A stretch of DNA of 64,000 bases. It comes from an uncultured Bacteroidota bacterium (GTDB lineage Bacteria; Bacteroidota; Bacteroidia; Flavobacteriales; Flavobacteriaceae). Positions 1-8,199 of the stretch are shown in pieces (within the stretch, counting starts at the first letter, position 1; every line of letters starts with the position of its first letter). Where the stretch lies: NCBI GenBank assembly GCA_902635895.1, contig CACPPV010000006.1, positions 1 through 64,000 of the forward strand. The letters run 5' to 3'. The position numbers and the translations under genes were made by a program. The notes below the pieces were generated by a model. It made no database searches, was not told the origin of the DNA, and saw only the letters and a program-made list of their open reading frames with translations.

Positions 1-16
1 AATTATTTAAAAGTCG

Positions 17-24
17 CAAATATA
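17..24 (-). promoter_or_regulatory. Possible promoter -7 element reading off the left edge
   Basis: The minus strand reads TATATTTG, a perfect match to the Bacteroidota -7 consensus TAnnTTTG. A TTG lies about 21 bases upstream. It sits just downstream of the aroA stop and would drive a minus-strand gene that starts outside the window. With the gene unseen this remains a guess. Confidence 0.35.
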
Positions 25-72
25 CATTTATCGATGCCCCTCTGTCAAGTTAATTAGCAATTAATTAAACTC

Positions 73-1299
73 TTATCTGGAAATTTCAAAATTTATTGCT
101 CTCAAATCAGACCAAAAGTTCTTATAGGATTTTGTGACAACATCAGGATTTTCTATATAAATTGGAACTAACAATGAAAGAGGAGCAAAAGCCATTGCCA
201 TTCTATGGTCATTATATGTTTTGATAGAGATATTTTTTTTTATTTCAAAACTTGGATGGAGTTTAAGACTTTCGTTTGTAATTTCAATTTTACCTCCAAG
301 TTTCTCTATTTCATTTTTTAGAGCAACTAATCTATCTGTTTCTTTAATCTTAAGAGTGTGTAACCCCTTAATATTACAGCTAATCCCTAAACCAAAACAG
401 GTTACAGCTATTGTTTGAGCTATATCAGGATTTTCTGTTAAATTAAGGTCTAAATTTTTAGGTAATAAACATTCCGTATTCTTTTCTAAAATTATTTTAT
501 TATTTATAAATTCTGTTTTCACACCAAGTTTTGAGTAGATCTCCACAAGTTTTTTATCGCCTTGAATAGAATTTTTAAAATAGCTTCCAATTTCTAAATG
601 ACTTTTTTTGGAAATAGCAATAATGCTGTAAAAATAAGATACAGAACTCCAGTCGGATTCAACATTTACCGTTATATCTTTTATTTTATCACAAGGATGT
701 ACTGATATTTTATTTTTCTCAAACTTATTTTTAATACCAAGCTTATCTAAAATTGATAGAGTCATTAAAATATAAGGTTTGGATGCAATTGGTCCTTGTA
801 GATTAATAATTAAACCTTTTTCTAACATAGGTGCAATTAATATCAAGGCAGTAATGTACTGACTACTTATTTCGGCACTTAAAAAAATTTCTCCACCCAA
901 AATTTTTTTTCCAGATATAATTAACGGAGGAAAACCTATTTGATCTTTGTAGGTAATTTCAGCACCTAAGTTTTTTAAAGCTTCAACCAAAACTCCTATT
1001 GGTCTTTGTTTCATTCTATCAGATCCTGTGATTTCGAACTTTTTATTCTCTTTAACAGAAAGTAAAGCTGTTAAAAAACGCATTGCAGTACCTGCGTGAT
1101 GTATATCTATATGCTCAGATAAATTATCTAAATATTTTTTTAAAACAATCGAATCGTCTGAGTCTGAAAGGTTTTCGATATTTAAATTTTGATATATAGA
1201 TTTAAGAACTAACAATCTATTGGATTCACTTTTTGAGCCAGAAATTTTAAACGACCTTGAAAAAAATGAATTATCGTGTTTAAGTAACAAACTACTCAT
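73..1299 (-). CDS. aroA: 3-phosphoshikimate 1-carboxyvinyltransferase (EPSP synthase)
   Basis: Cytoplasmic shikimate-pathway enzyme joining shikimate-3-phosphate and phosphoenolpyruvate to give EPSP, the step before chorismate. The 408-residue length fits the family. Visible signatures are the substrate-binding KSESNR near residue 22, AGTAMRFLTALLS near 70-80, the KETDRL segment near 320 and DHRMAMAFAP near 365. The ATG lies 3 bases after the mazG stop, so the two are probably co-transcribed. It supplies chorismate to the Phe/Tyr operon about 10 kb away in this window, from which the iron locus separates it. Confidence 0.96.
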   Translation of the reverse strand: MSSLLLKHDNSFFSRSFKISGSKSESNRLLVLKSIYQNLNIENLSDSDDSIVLKKYLDNLSEHIDIHHAGTAMRFLTALLSVKENKKFEITGSDRMKQRPIGVLVEALKNLGAEITYKDQIGFPPLIISGKKILGGEIFLSAEISSQYITALILIAPMLEKGLIINLQGPIASKPYILMTLSILDKLGIKNKFEKNKISVHPCDKIKDITVNVESDWSSVSYFYSIIAISKKSHLEIGSYFKNSIQGDKKLVEIYSKLGVKTEFINNKIILEKNTECLLPKNLDLNLTENPDIAQTIAVTCFGLGISCNIKGLHTLKIKETDRLVALKNEIEKLGGKIEITNESLKLHPSFEIKKNISIKTYNDHRMAMAFAPLSLLVPIYIENPDVVTKSYKNFWSDLRAINFEISR

Positions 1300-1302
1300 G
1301 AA

Positions 1303-1629
1303 CTAGTTAAGCTTAGGATTATTTTTATGCCTGGAACTATCTCTTTTAGATTTATATTCGAGTTTTTTATTAAATGACTCATCTAGATCTAATCCGGTCT
1401 GATTAGCTAAACAAAAAACAACAAAAAGAACATCAGAAAGTTCTTCGCCTAAATCTGCTTTTTTATCTGATTCTTTTTCAGATTGTTCCCCATATCTTCT
1501 AGAAATAATTCTCGCTACTTCTCCAACTTCTTCAGTGAGTTGAGCCATATTGGTCAAAGGATCGAAATATCTGACTCCGTGTTTATTAATCCAATCATCT
1601 ACCTTACTTTGAATTTTTTTTAATTCCAT
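1303..1629 (-). CDS. MazG-like nucleotide pyrophosphohydrolase
   Basis: Small all-alpha NTP pyrophosphohydrolase of the MazG-like superfamily, likely a house-cleaning enzyme that hydrolyses (deoxy)nucleoside triphosphates to monophosphate and pyrophosphate in the cytoplasm. The 108 residues contain the Mg-binding acidic pattern: LTEEVGEVAR near residue 29 and GEELSDVLF near 62. The single-domain length is normal for this group. It lies directly upstream of aroA on the same strand. The real nucleotide substrate cannot be read from sequence. Confidence 0.88.
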   Translation of the reverse strand: MELKKIQSKVDDWINKHGVRYFDPLTNMAQLTEEVGEVARIISRRYGEQSEKESDKKADLGEELSDVLFVVFCLANQTGLDLDESFNKKLEYKSKRDSSRHKNNPKLN

Positions 1630-1790
1630 ATCTATAATATTAATTAGATAATTCGTTATAAATTACTAAAACGATTAGTAAAATTAAGTTATTAAGATTA
1701 GAATATAAACTTAAAGTTTAGTAAATAAGTCATTGAACATCCGATTGGATTAATCAAGATTATTTAAATACTAGAACTCAAATTGTTGAG
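1630..1790 (-). promoter_or_regulatory. 161-base intergenic region upstream of mazG-aroA
   Basis: AT-rich gap between the Cys-rich gene and mazG. It holds an inverted repeat, TTACTAA-AACGA-TTAGTAA, at 1663-1681, and a shorter palindromic AAACTTTAAGTTT stretch near 1710. On the minus strand the first repeat is followed by TTTA rather than a long T run, so it is at best a weak terminator. It could equally be an operator in the mazG leader. No convincing -7 element is seen. Confidence 0.3.
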
Positions 1791-2024
1791 TTAATAAGAA
1801 GACCAAGAGAAGCAAAGCATTCCAGGAGCTGAGTGACCAGGGTTTGGACAATCAGACTTTTTGTAGCTAGAACAGCTTGCACAATCTGAAAGCTTTGAAA
1901 AAGCCTTTTTAATAGAATGGTCTCCACATACATTGTTTATCTCAACAGAAAGATCATGCTTTGAACATTTCAAAGAATCAACTAAATTTTCACAAGTAAG
2001 ACAACTATTTACAGATTCAATCAT
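1791..2024 (-). CDS. Small eight-cysteine protein with two tandem Cys4 modules
   Basis: A 77-residue protein of no family I can name. It has eight cysteines in two similar halves: C8-x2-C11-x8-C20-x12-C33 and C48-x2-C51-x7-C59-x11-C71. This looks like two zinc-ribbon or metal-binding modules joined head to tail, with His23, His36 and His64 as possible extra ligands. There is no signal peptide or membrane segment, so it should be cytoplasmic. It follows the Fe(III) ABC importer genes on the same strand after 59 bases, which suggests, but does not prove, co-expression with iron uptake. The real coding status rests on the ordered Cys pattern and the gap-filling position. Confidence 0.7.
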   Translation of the reverse strand: MIESVNSCLTCENLVDSLKCSKHDLSVEINNVCGDHSIKKAFSKLSDCASCSSYKKSDCPNPGHSAPGMLCFSWSSY

Positions 2025-2083
2025 ATTATAAATTTTACATAAATCTAAAGTGATTTACGTTTAGAATGAATTTAAATTAGTAT

Positions 2084-3058
2084 TTATTGATTTAAAGTGA
2101 AAAAATTTGAACAGGTTGAGTCAAATTCTAGTAAATCTTTTTTGTTAAAATTTAGATATACTTTATTGTTTTTTTCGATTGCATAATCGTTGAAAAAGGT
2201 CCATGTCTCACCATTTACTTTGGCGCTAATTTTATATTCTTTTCCAGCAAATAAGCATTTTTCAACTTCACCTTCAAAATCAGAAGACTCTGTAACCATA
2301 ATTTTTTCAGGCCTTAAATAAAATATCTTATCGTTAATATTAACTTGATTCAAATCCCCTAAAATCTTTGCACAATAACAGTTAACAGGATTACAATACA
2401 TACTTACTGGATTATCGTATTGTTGAAGAATACCTGCCTTAAAGATTAAAATTTTATCAGAAATATTAAATGTGTCTCTGATATCATGCGTAACTAAAAT
2501 AGTGGTAGTTTGGGTTTCTTTTACAATTTTATGAATTTCTTCCTGAATACTTAGTTTTATATTGGAATCTAAGTTGCTAAATGGTTCATCAAGTAATAAA
2601 AGATCTGGCTCTCTAACTAAAGCTCTAGCTAAACAAGCACGTTGCTGTTCCCCTCCAGAAAGTTGATCCGGATATCTATTGCTCAAGTTCTGAAGATTAG
2701 TTAAACCTAAGATATATTCGATCTTAGATAAAAACCTTTTCTCTAGGTTAATTTTTATATTTTCTAGAACTGTTAAATGTGGGAAAAGTGGATAGTCCTG
2801 AAAAACAAACCCAATTTTTCTTTCATTTGGAGTTACAAAAGTATTTTGATTGTCTAAAACTTTTCCATTTAGCTCTATTGAACCAGAATTGATTTTTTCT
2901 AAACCAGCTAAACATTTCAAAAAAGTAGTTTTACCAGAACCACTTTCTCCAATAAAAGATACAATATCACCTTCTTTAACAGAAAAATTTAAATCTCTGA
3001 TTAAGTGCTCGTCTTGGCTGTAATATTTTTTTAAATTGTTAACTTTTAGAAACATCAA
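2084..3058 (-). CDS. fbpC: Fe(III) ABC transporter ATP-binding protein
   Basis: ATPase subunit that powers ferric-iron import across the inner membrane. Walker A is GESGSGKT at residues 37-44. The Q-loop VFQDYPLFPHLTVLENI, the signature LSGGEQQRACLARAL and Walker B LLLLDEP follow in order, and a short TOBE-like C-terminal part contains YLRPEKIMV. The length (324 residues) is typical of FbpC/PotA-type ATPases. It overlaps the permease gene by 20 bases, so translation is coupled. The iron assignment comes from the linked binding protein, since ATPases of this class also serve spermidine, thiamine and sulfate systems. Confidence 0.9.
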   Translation of the reverse strand: MMFLKVNNLKKYYSQDEHLIRDLNFSVKEGDIVSFIGESGSGKTTFLKCLAGLEKINSGSIELNGKVLDNQNTFVTPNERKIGFVFQDYPLFPHLTVLENIKINLEKRFLSKIEYILGLTNLQNLSNRYPDQLSGGEQQRACLARALVREPDLLLLDEPFSNLDSNIKLSIQEEIHKIVKETQTTTILVTHDIRDTFNISDKILIFKAGILQQYDNPVSMYCNPVNCYCAKILGDLNQVNINDKIFYLRPEKIMVTESSDFEGEVEKCLFAGKEYKISAKVNGETWTFFNDYAIEKNNKVYLNFNKKDLLEFDSTCSNFFTLNQ

Positions 3059-4652
3059 TCTGGTTATTTACAATTTTTTTCAAAAATATTAACAATATTA
3101 TTCCCATCATAACAATAATTAAAGAATAAATTGAAGATTTAGGAATCATTTCCTCAATAGCGTATTCATAGGTTTGTACAGCAAGAGTATCAAAATTAAA
3201 AGGTCTTAATATCAATGTTATTGGCAATTCTTTCAAAATATCAACAAATGTTATTAAAAAAGCTATAGCAATAGCAGATTTATTTATTGGAAAATGTATC
3301 GATTTAAATAATTTTAATGGACCCATGCCTAAATTCACAGCAGTATCGTCAAATGAGCTGGGATGTTTTTCAAAACTGGACTTTAATGGAGAAATTCCTA
3401 CAGCCATATATCTTATTACATAGGCATATATTAAGACAAAAAAAGATCCAATTAAAATTTCTGATTTAAAAGGAGTTGAAGAGAATAATATTATTAAAGA
3501 CAAACCAATAACTGCTCCTGGAAGAGCATAGGATAATGATATAGCCTCGTTAAAAATTGTTAACACTTTATTTTTAACTATTCTTCTTAAAAATTGAAAG
3601 TATACAGAAATTGCAATAATTATAAATGTTGCAATTAAAGAAACTAAAATTGTGTTTTTAGATAAATTAAAGACTTTAACAAATTCAATTCTTTCAAATT
3701 CATAAACAACGTTTCCTGAGATAAATAATATTGGAACAATAAAGCCAAAAATAATTGGAACCAAGCAAAAAAAATGAATTATAAATTTATTTTTAGTACT
3801 TGGAATTTCCTCTTTAAAATTTTTTGTATTTGACTGATAGCTGTAATTATATTTTGAATTAATAAACCTTTCTAAAACAAAAAATATCAAAACTGTAAAA
3901 AATAAAAAAACAGCGAGAAGAGATGCAGTTTCTACATCTTGCATTGAATACCATGATCTAAAAATGCCACTTGTAAATGTATTAACTCCAAAATATTTTA
4001 CTGCTCCATATTCATTTAAGACTTCCATGACAACCAAAAAAAGACCTGAAAAAATCGAGACTCTTGAAAGAGGTATAACAATTTTAAAAAATGTTTTTGA
4101 TTTTGACATTCCTAAACTTTTTGACAATTCAATGTAGTTTGATCCTATTAGTGAAAAAGAAAGTCTACAAGCTGTATAAATGTAGGGATATAAAGCTAAG
4201 GCCATTATAATACCCAAAACCTCAATTTGAAGATAATCTTGATTTAGTAATTCTGAAAAGTTTGAAAAATACTTTCTTGTAAAACTTTGAATCGGTCCAG
4301 TGAAACTTAAAATATCACTGTAAGTAAATGCCATTATGTATACCGGGATAGCTAGTGGAAGGTAAAGCAGAAAATCGTAGATATTTTTGCCTTTAAATTT
4401 AAATGTGCTTACAAACCATGCAGGAACTACTCCAAACAATAAGGCAAAAAAAGATGTTATTGCTACAAGATATACCGTATTGAACGAATAATCATACAGT
4501 AAATTATCCCATAAATATTTAAAATTTGAACTATCAATACTTGTTGTACTAACAATTAAAGTTAGTATTGGTAAAATGATAATTATAGAAAGTAAAACTG
4601 TTGATAATGTTAACTTTCTATTGTTTGAGTAATATTTTTTCTTTATTTCCAA
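3039..4652 (-). CDS. fbpB: Fe(III) ABC transporter permease, two fused halves
   Basis: A 537-residue inner-membrane permease with about 12 predicted hydrophobic segments, the usual length for the FbpB/ThiP type in which two permease domains are fused. Each half carries an EAA-like loop that docks onto the ATPase: GMSKSKTFFKIVIPLSR near residue 182 and GMGPLKLFKSIHFPINKS near 443. It overlaps fbpA by 10 bases and fbpC by 20, forming a tight three-gene unit. The transported species is inferred from the binding protein. Confidence 0.9.
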   Translation of the reverse strand: MEIKKKYYSNNRKLTLSTVLLSIIIILPILTLIVSTTSIDSSNFKYLWDNLLYDYSFNTVYLVAITSFFALLFGVVPAWFVSTFKFKGKNIYDFLLYLPLAIPVYIMAFTYSDILSFTGPIQSFTRKYFSNFSELLNQDYLQIEVLGIIMALALYPYIYTACRLSFSLIGSNYIELSKSLGMSKSKTFFKIVIPLSRVSIFSGLFLVVMEVLNEYGAVKYFGVNTFTSGIFRSWYSMQDVETASLLAVFLFFTVLIFFVLERFINSKYNYSYQSNTKNFKEEIPSTKNKFIIHFFCLVPIIFGFIVPILFISGNVVYEFERIEFVKVFNLSKNTILVSLIATFIIIAISVYFQFLRRIVKNKVLTIFNEAISLSYALPGAVIGLSLIILFSSTPFKSEILIGSFFVLIYAYVIRYMAVGISPLKSSFEKHPSSFDDTAVNLGMGPLKLFKSIHFPINKSAIAIAFLITFVDILKELPITLILRPFNFDTLAVQTYEYAIEEMIPKSSIYSLIIVMMGIILLIFLKKIVNNQIDVSKS

Positions 4653-5668
4653 CCTGTTTTGTCAAATATACGTATTGCATCATTTCTCTTGATTCCAAGC
4701 ATATTAAGATCTAAAGGATCTTTTTTAAAGTCTCCCCATTTTTGAACAATTTCATCAGGTTCAACAGAGGGATTTACAGAATATTCATAACTATTATTGA
4801 CATAAGTCTTCTGTGCATTTACACTAGTTAAATACTTAATTAGTTTAATAGCATTTTCTTTGTTAGGAGCATTTTTTGTAATGGCTATACCTGAAACATT
4901 TATGTGAGCCCCTCTTTCATCTTCGCCTTGATTTGGGAAAAAAACAGAAACCGACTTACCTGCATTAATTTCTTCTTCTTTTTCAGAAGATAAAAGTAAT
5001 CCTATGTAATATGAATTGACAATGGCAATATCACCTTGTCCAGCCGCTATTGCTTTTACTTGGTCTCTATCACTTCCTTTTGGATCTCTGGCAAAATTAG
5101 AAACTACTGCTTCTGACCATTTTGATGTTTCTTCATATCCTAAATTAGCTATAAGTGAAGACATCAACGCTTGATTATAAGCATTTGATGAAGATCTAAC
5201 CAATAGCCTATTTTTCCATTTTTCATTTGCTAAGTCTTCATAAGTAGACAATTCGTTTTTGTCAACTCTATCGTTGCTGTAAACAATAACTCTTGATCTA
5301 TATGTTAGTGGAACCCAAAAGTTATTTGGATCTAATAAATCAGGATCTATATTTTCGTAATCAAAATCATCACTTATTTTTTGAAATAAATTCATATCAC
5401 TTCCTTGCCATAGCTTACCAACATCAACTGTTATAAAAAGATCTGCAGGTGAATTTTCCCCTTCATTTTTCATTCTCTGAATTAGTTCATCAGCATTTGC
5501 TTTTGTTACATTAACTTTTATTCCAGTAAGTTCTTCAAAGTTTTTGTATTGAATTTCGTCTACTTTATAATGTCTTTGACTGTATATGTTTATTTCATTA
5601 GAGTCTTTTTTATTTGGCACACAACTTGCACAAATAAGAACTAATATTAGGTATAATTTATATTTCAT
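4643..5668 (-). CDS. fbpA: Fe(III)-binding lipoprotein of the ABC importer
   Basis: Extracytoplasmic binding protein for ferric iron. It has the start IYSQRHYKVD typical of FutA/FbpA proteins and the tandem tyrosines in VNSYYIG (about residue 220) that are iron ligands in that family. I start it at the ATG at 5668, which gives a clean lipoprotein signal peptide ending in CASC. An in-frame TTG at 5686 lies on the likely promoter and adds a polar extension. The product is 341 residues, normal for the family. It is the first gene of the importer operon and is divergent from the DUF4856-imelysin operon. Confidence 0.92.
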   Translation of the reverse strand: MKYKLYLILVLICASCVPNKKDSNEINIYSQRHYKVDEIQYKNFEELTGIKVNVTKANADELIQRMKNEGENSPADLFITVDVGKLWQGSDMNLFQKISDDFDYENIDPDLLDPNNFWVPLTYRSRVIVYSNDRVDKNELSTYEDLANEKWKNRLLVRSSSNAYNQALMSSLIANLGYEETSKWSEAVVSNFARDPKGSDRDQVKAIAAGQGDIAIVNSYYIGLLLSSEKEEEINAGKSVSVFFPNQGEDERGAHINVSGIAITKNAPNKENAIKLIKYLTSVNAQKTYVNNSYEYSVNPSVEPDEIVQKWGDFKKDPLDLNMLGIKRNDAIRIFDKTGWK

Positions 5669-5686
5669 TTTAAAAAATTTGGACAA

Positions 5687-5717
5687 CGAATGTAGTCGAA
5701 TTTTCGTTAAAAAAAAA
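5687..5717 (-). promoter_or_regulatory. Candidate promoter of fbpABC
   Basis: The minus strand reads TTTT, 19 bases, then TACATTCG (5694-5687), one mismatch from TAnnTTTG. Transcription would begin near 5681, about 13 bases before the ATG at 5668, which supports that start over the upstream TTG. Confidence 0.5.
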
Positions 5718-5725
5718 ACTTATCT

Positions 5726-5756
5726 TTATTTAGACTAATTATAAATAATTATTTAT
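5726..5756. promoter_or_regulatory. Palindromic operator candidate between divergent iron operons
   Basis: Two overlapping symmetric elements fill the middle of the divergent gap: TTATTTA-N9-TAAATAA at 5726-5748, and the perfect 16-base palindrome ATAAATAATTATTTAT at 5741-5756. The second overlaps the spacer and -7 region of the plus-strand promoter candidate (TTTA, 21 bases, TATATTAG at 5754-5761). The AT-rich symmetry and position suit a Fur- or DtxR-type iron repressor site, but no regulator can be named from sequence alone. Confidence 0.5.
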
Positions 5757-5788
5757 ATTAGCGGAAAATTCGCAAAAAAAACAAAAAA

Positions 5789-6973
5789 ATGAAAAAAAAT
5801 TTAACTATTAACAAGTACTTTTTATTACTATTCTCACTTTTAACAATTTCATGTAGCTCTGACGAAGAAGACATTCCTATACAAATTGTTGAACCTAGCA
5901 CTTACGATTTTCTAAGAGATGGTCAATCAACTGTTTCTTTTTCAGGTCAAACTACCAGACTAAACCAAGCAGATGCAATTTATAAAGCTTTAAATTCAGA
6001 AGCTGACGATGGTTCTGGAGATCAAAAGTTTTACACTGAAGCGCAAATTGACGAAATGTTTGCTGATGGTTCAGGGTTTATTTCCTCATTATTAAATGGA
6101 ACTGGTAAAAAAGTAAGAAGTAAAACGTCTGCTGCATGTGCAGGAGGAAACTCTTCTACTCAAGCTCAATTCGACGATCAAATCGCAGATTTTGCCAACA
6201 ATGTTGTTCCAGCTTGGACAGCGGATGCAAGTGCAGGAGTTGCAGGTAAATTGACTGATGCAACAGGAAGATCAATTCATGTAAACTCAAAAGGTCACGA
6301 AATTGATCAAACATTTATTAAAGGTTTAATTGGTGGAATGTGCGTAGATCAAATTGTAAATAATTATTTACAACCATGCCAACTTGATTCAGGAACCAGA
6401 AAAGAAGATAATACAAACGGAGTTTTATCAAGCGGAAAAAATTACACCGATATGGAGCACAAATGGGACGAAGCTTTTGGATACTTATATGGTCAAGAGG
6501 AAGACTACAAAAGAGCAGATCTTGCCTCAAGCCCAAATGGAAAAGGAACTACTTTAAATAAGTATTTCAAAAAAATTAATGAAAGTAATATGCCTGGTAT
6601 TTCTGAAATAGTTTATAATGCCTTCAAAAGAGGAAGAGCCGCAATCGTAGCAGGCGACTACAATGTAAGAGATGCTCAAGCTAATATTATTAAAATTAAT
6701 TTATCAAAAGTAGTTGGTTTCAAGGCTATTGATTATTTAAACGGATACATGTCTAAAATGGCAGCTGGTAATAAAGCAGATGCATTTCATGCTCTTTCCG
6801 AGGGATATGGGTTTATTATGAGTTTACAATTTACAAATAACGGAAATGATGTTCCTTATTTTACTAAATCTGAAGTTGACGCTATGTTAGCCAAAATGGA
6901 TGATTTTTGGACAGTACAAGATTCTGATTTAAGTTCAATGGTTGATGATATTAAATCAAGATTCAATATATAA
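5789..6973 (+). CDS. DUF4856-family lipoprotein of the iron locus
   Basis: A 394-residue exported lipoprotein. The signal peptide ends in TISC at about residue 22, followed by an acidic SSDEED linker. The body matches my memory of DUF4856 proteins, which are repeatedly found beside imelysins in Bacteroidota. Features include FIKGLIGGMCVDQIVNNYL near residue 177 and MEHKWDEAFGYLYG near 220. It probably sits on the outer membrane and takes part in iron acquisition, but its biochemical role is unknown. It is the first gene of a plus-strand operon divergent from fbpABC, and a terminator hairpin separates it from the imelysin gene. Confidence 0.85.
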   Translation: MKKNLTINKYFLLLFSLLTISCSSDEEDIPIQIVEPSTYDFLRDGQSTVSFSGQTTRLNQADAIYKALNSEADDGSGDQKFYTEAQIDEMFADGSGFISSLLNGTGKKVRSKTSAACAGGNSSTQAQFDDQIADFANNVVPAWTADASAGVAGKLTDATGRSIHVNSKGHEIDQTFIKGLIGGMCVDQIVNNYLQPCQLDSGTRKEDNTNGVLSSGKNYTDMEHKWDEAFGYLYGQEEDYKRADLASSPNGKGTTLNKYFKKINESNMPGISEIVYNAFKRGRAAIVAGDYNVRDAQANIIKINLSKVVGFKAIDYLNGYMSKMAAGNKADAFHALSEGYGFIMSLQFTNNGNDVPYFTKSEVDAMLAKMDDFWTVQDSDLSSMVDDIKSRFNI

Positions 6974-7006
6974 TATATAATGTTAAAAAAATAAACTAAA
7001 TACATT

Positions 7007-7037
7007 AAAAAACAGTGGGTCTAACTCCCACTGTTTT
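7007..7037 (+). terminator. Intrinsic terminator between DUF4856 and imelysin genes
   Basis: The stem AACAGTGGG / CCCACTGTT with loop TCTAACT is flanked by A and T runs, giving a strong rho-independent terminator. It should reduce expression of imelysin and downstream genes relative to DUF4856. An apparent GTG start at 7015 for the imelysin gene lies inside this hairpin and is therefore not used. Confidence 0.8.
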
Positions 7038-7038
7038 T

Positions 7039-7046
7039 TACTTTTG
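7039..7046 (+). promoter_or_regulatory. Candidate -7 element before imelysin
   Basis: TACTTTTG fits TAnnTTTG exactly and immediately follows the terminator T run, 4 bases before the ATG at 7051. No TTTG -33 element is present because the terminator stem occupies that place. The site could give leaderless transcripts or could be chance. Confidence 0.35.
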
Positions 7047-7050
7047 CGCT

Positions 7051-8181
7051 ATGAAAAATCTATTTAATTTTATTATCACATCATGTATAATTTTTTCATT
7101 TATTTCATGTTCTAGTGACAGTGATGAAGATATAGATCAGATTCCTCAGTTTGATAGATCCTCTATTTTAAAAAATTATGCTGATAATATTATTATCCCG
7201 AGATATAGTGACTTCCAATCTGAAGTATTGAAATTAAAATCAGATATAGAAAACTTTACGAAAGAACCTAACACCATTAACTACGACAAAGCACATAATA
7301 GTTGGTTCGAAACCTATAAAAAATGGCAACATGTGGAAATGTTCAACATCGGAAAAGCCGAACAGATCATGTATCTTAATACTATAAATACCTATCCAGT
7401 TGACGAATTAAGAATAAATAACAACATTAATTCTAAAAAATTAGACTTGTCAAATGAAAACGATTGGTCTTGTCAAGGCTTAAGTGGAATAGATTTCATG
7501 CTTCACGGAGTTGAAGGAACAAAGGAGGAAATTATTGAAAAGTACCTAACTGATCCTAATTATTCTGATTATTTAAATAATCTAATTGAAATAATTTCTA
7601 ACAATACAAATACAATCGTTGAAGATTGGACAACAAACTATAAAGATACTTTTATTCAATCCTCAGGAAATTCAAATTCAAGCTCACTTAATATGCTGAC
7701 AAATGATTTTGTTTATTATTTTGAGAAAGGATTGAGAACTAACAAAATTGGGATTCCAGTTGGCTATTTTTCAGGGGGAAATACACTTGCTGAAAAAGTT
7801 GAAACATACTACTCGTCTAAAAATTCGATACAAAATGTTTCGAGAGATTTAGCAGCTGAAGCATTAATTGCGTCTGAAAATCTATTTATTGGAAAATCAT
7901 CTTCAGGTTCCACAGGCCCTAGTCTTAAGTCTTACCTTGACTATTTATATTCCTCAAATGTCAATGAAAATAATTTAAGCCCAATTATTCTCAATAATTT
8001 TCAAAAAGCAAAAATTGCAATAAACGAATTAGATGAAAATTTCATTTATCAAATTAATAATGATAAATCTAAAATGTTAAATGCATTCGACAAACTTCAA
8101 TCTATAGTTGTAAATATGAAAACAGATATGTTATCTATATTAAGCATTCAAGTTGATTACATAGATGCTGATGGAGATTAA
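7051..8181 (+). CDS. Imelysin-family lipoprotein
   Basis: Imelysin (M75-like, IrpA/EfeO superfamily) protein of 376 residues, starting at the ATG at 7051. The lipoprotein signal peptide ends in FISC, followed by an acidic SSDSDED linker. The conserved family segment appears as SGIDFMLHGVEG near residue 145, containing the HxxE of the GxHxxE motif. Imelysins are iron-regulated surface or periplasmic proteins in which this motif is proposed to bind metal, and most are probably not active peptidases. Here it lies between DUF4856 and a vitamin K carboxylase-like gene, followed by a TonB receptor, so a role in iron capture at the outer membrane is likely. Confidence 0.92.
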   Translation: MKNLFNFIITSCIIFSFISCSSDSDEDIDQIPQFDRSSILKNYADNIIIPRYSDFQSEVLKLKSDIENFTKEPNTINYDKAHNSWFETYKKWQHVEMFNIGKAEQIMYLNTINTYPVDELRINNNINSKKLDLSNENDWSCQGLSGIDFMLHGVEGTKEEIIEKYLTDPNYSDYLNNLIEIISNNTNTIVEDWTTNYKDTFIQSSGNSNSSSLNMLTNDFVYYFEKGLRTNKIGIPVGYFSGGNTLAEKVETYYSSKNSIQNVSRDLAAEALIASENLFIGKSSSGSTGPSLKSYLDYLYSSNVNENNLSPIILNNFQKAKIAINELDENFIYQINNDKSKMLNAFDKLQSIVVNMKTDMLSILSIQVDYIDADGD

Positions 8182-8199
8182 TAATATTTTAAATTCATT

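Noticed and set aside
5669-5686. TTG start for the Fe(III)-binding protein
   Set aside because: It adds a polar segment before the signal peptide and lies against the candidate promoter. The ATG at 5668 fits better.
7015-7050. GTG-initiated N-terminal extension of the imelysin protein
   Set aside because: It lies inside the terminator hairpin and T run. The ATG at 7051 gives a clean lipoprotein signal peptide.
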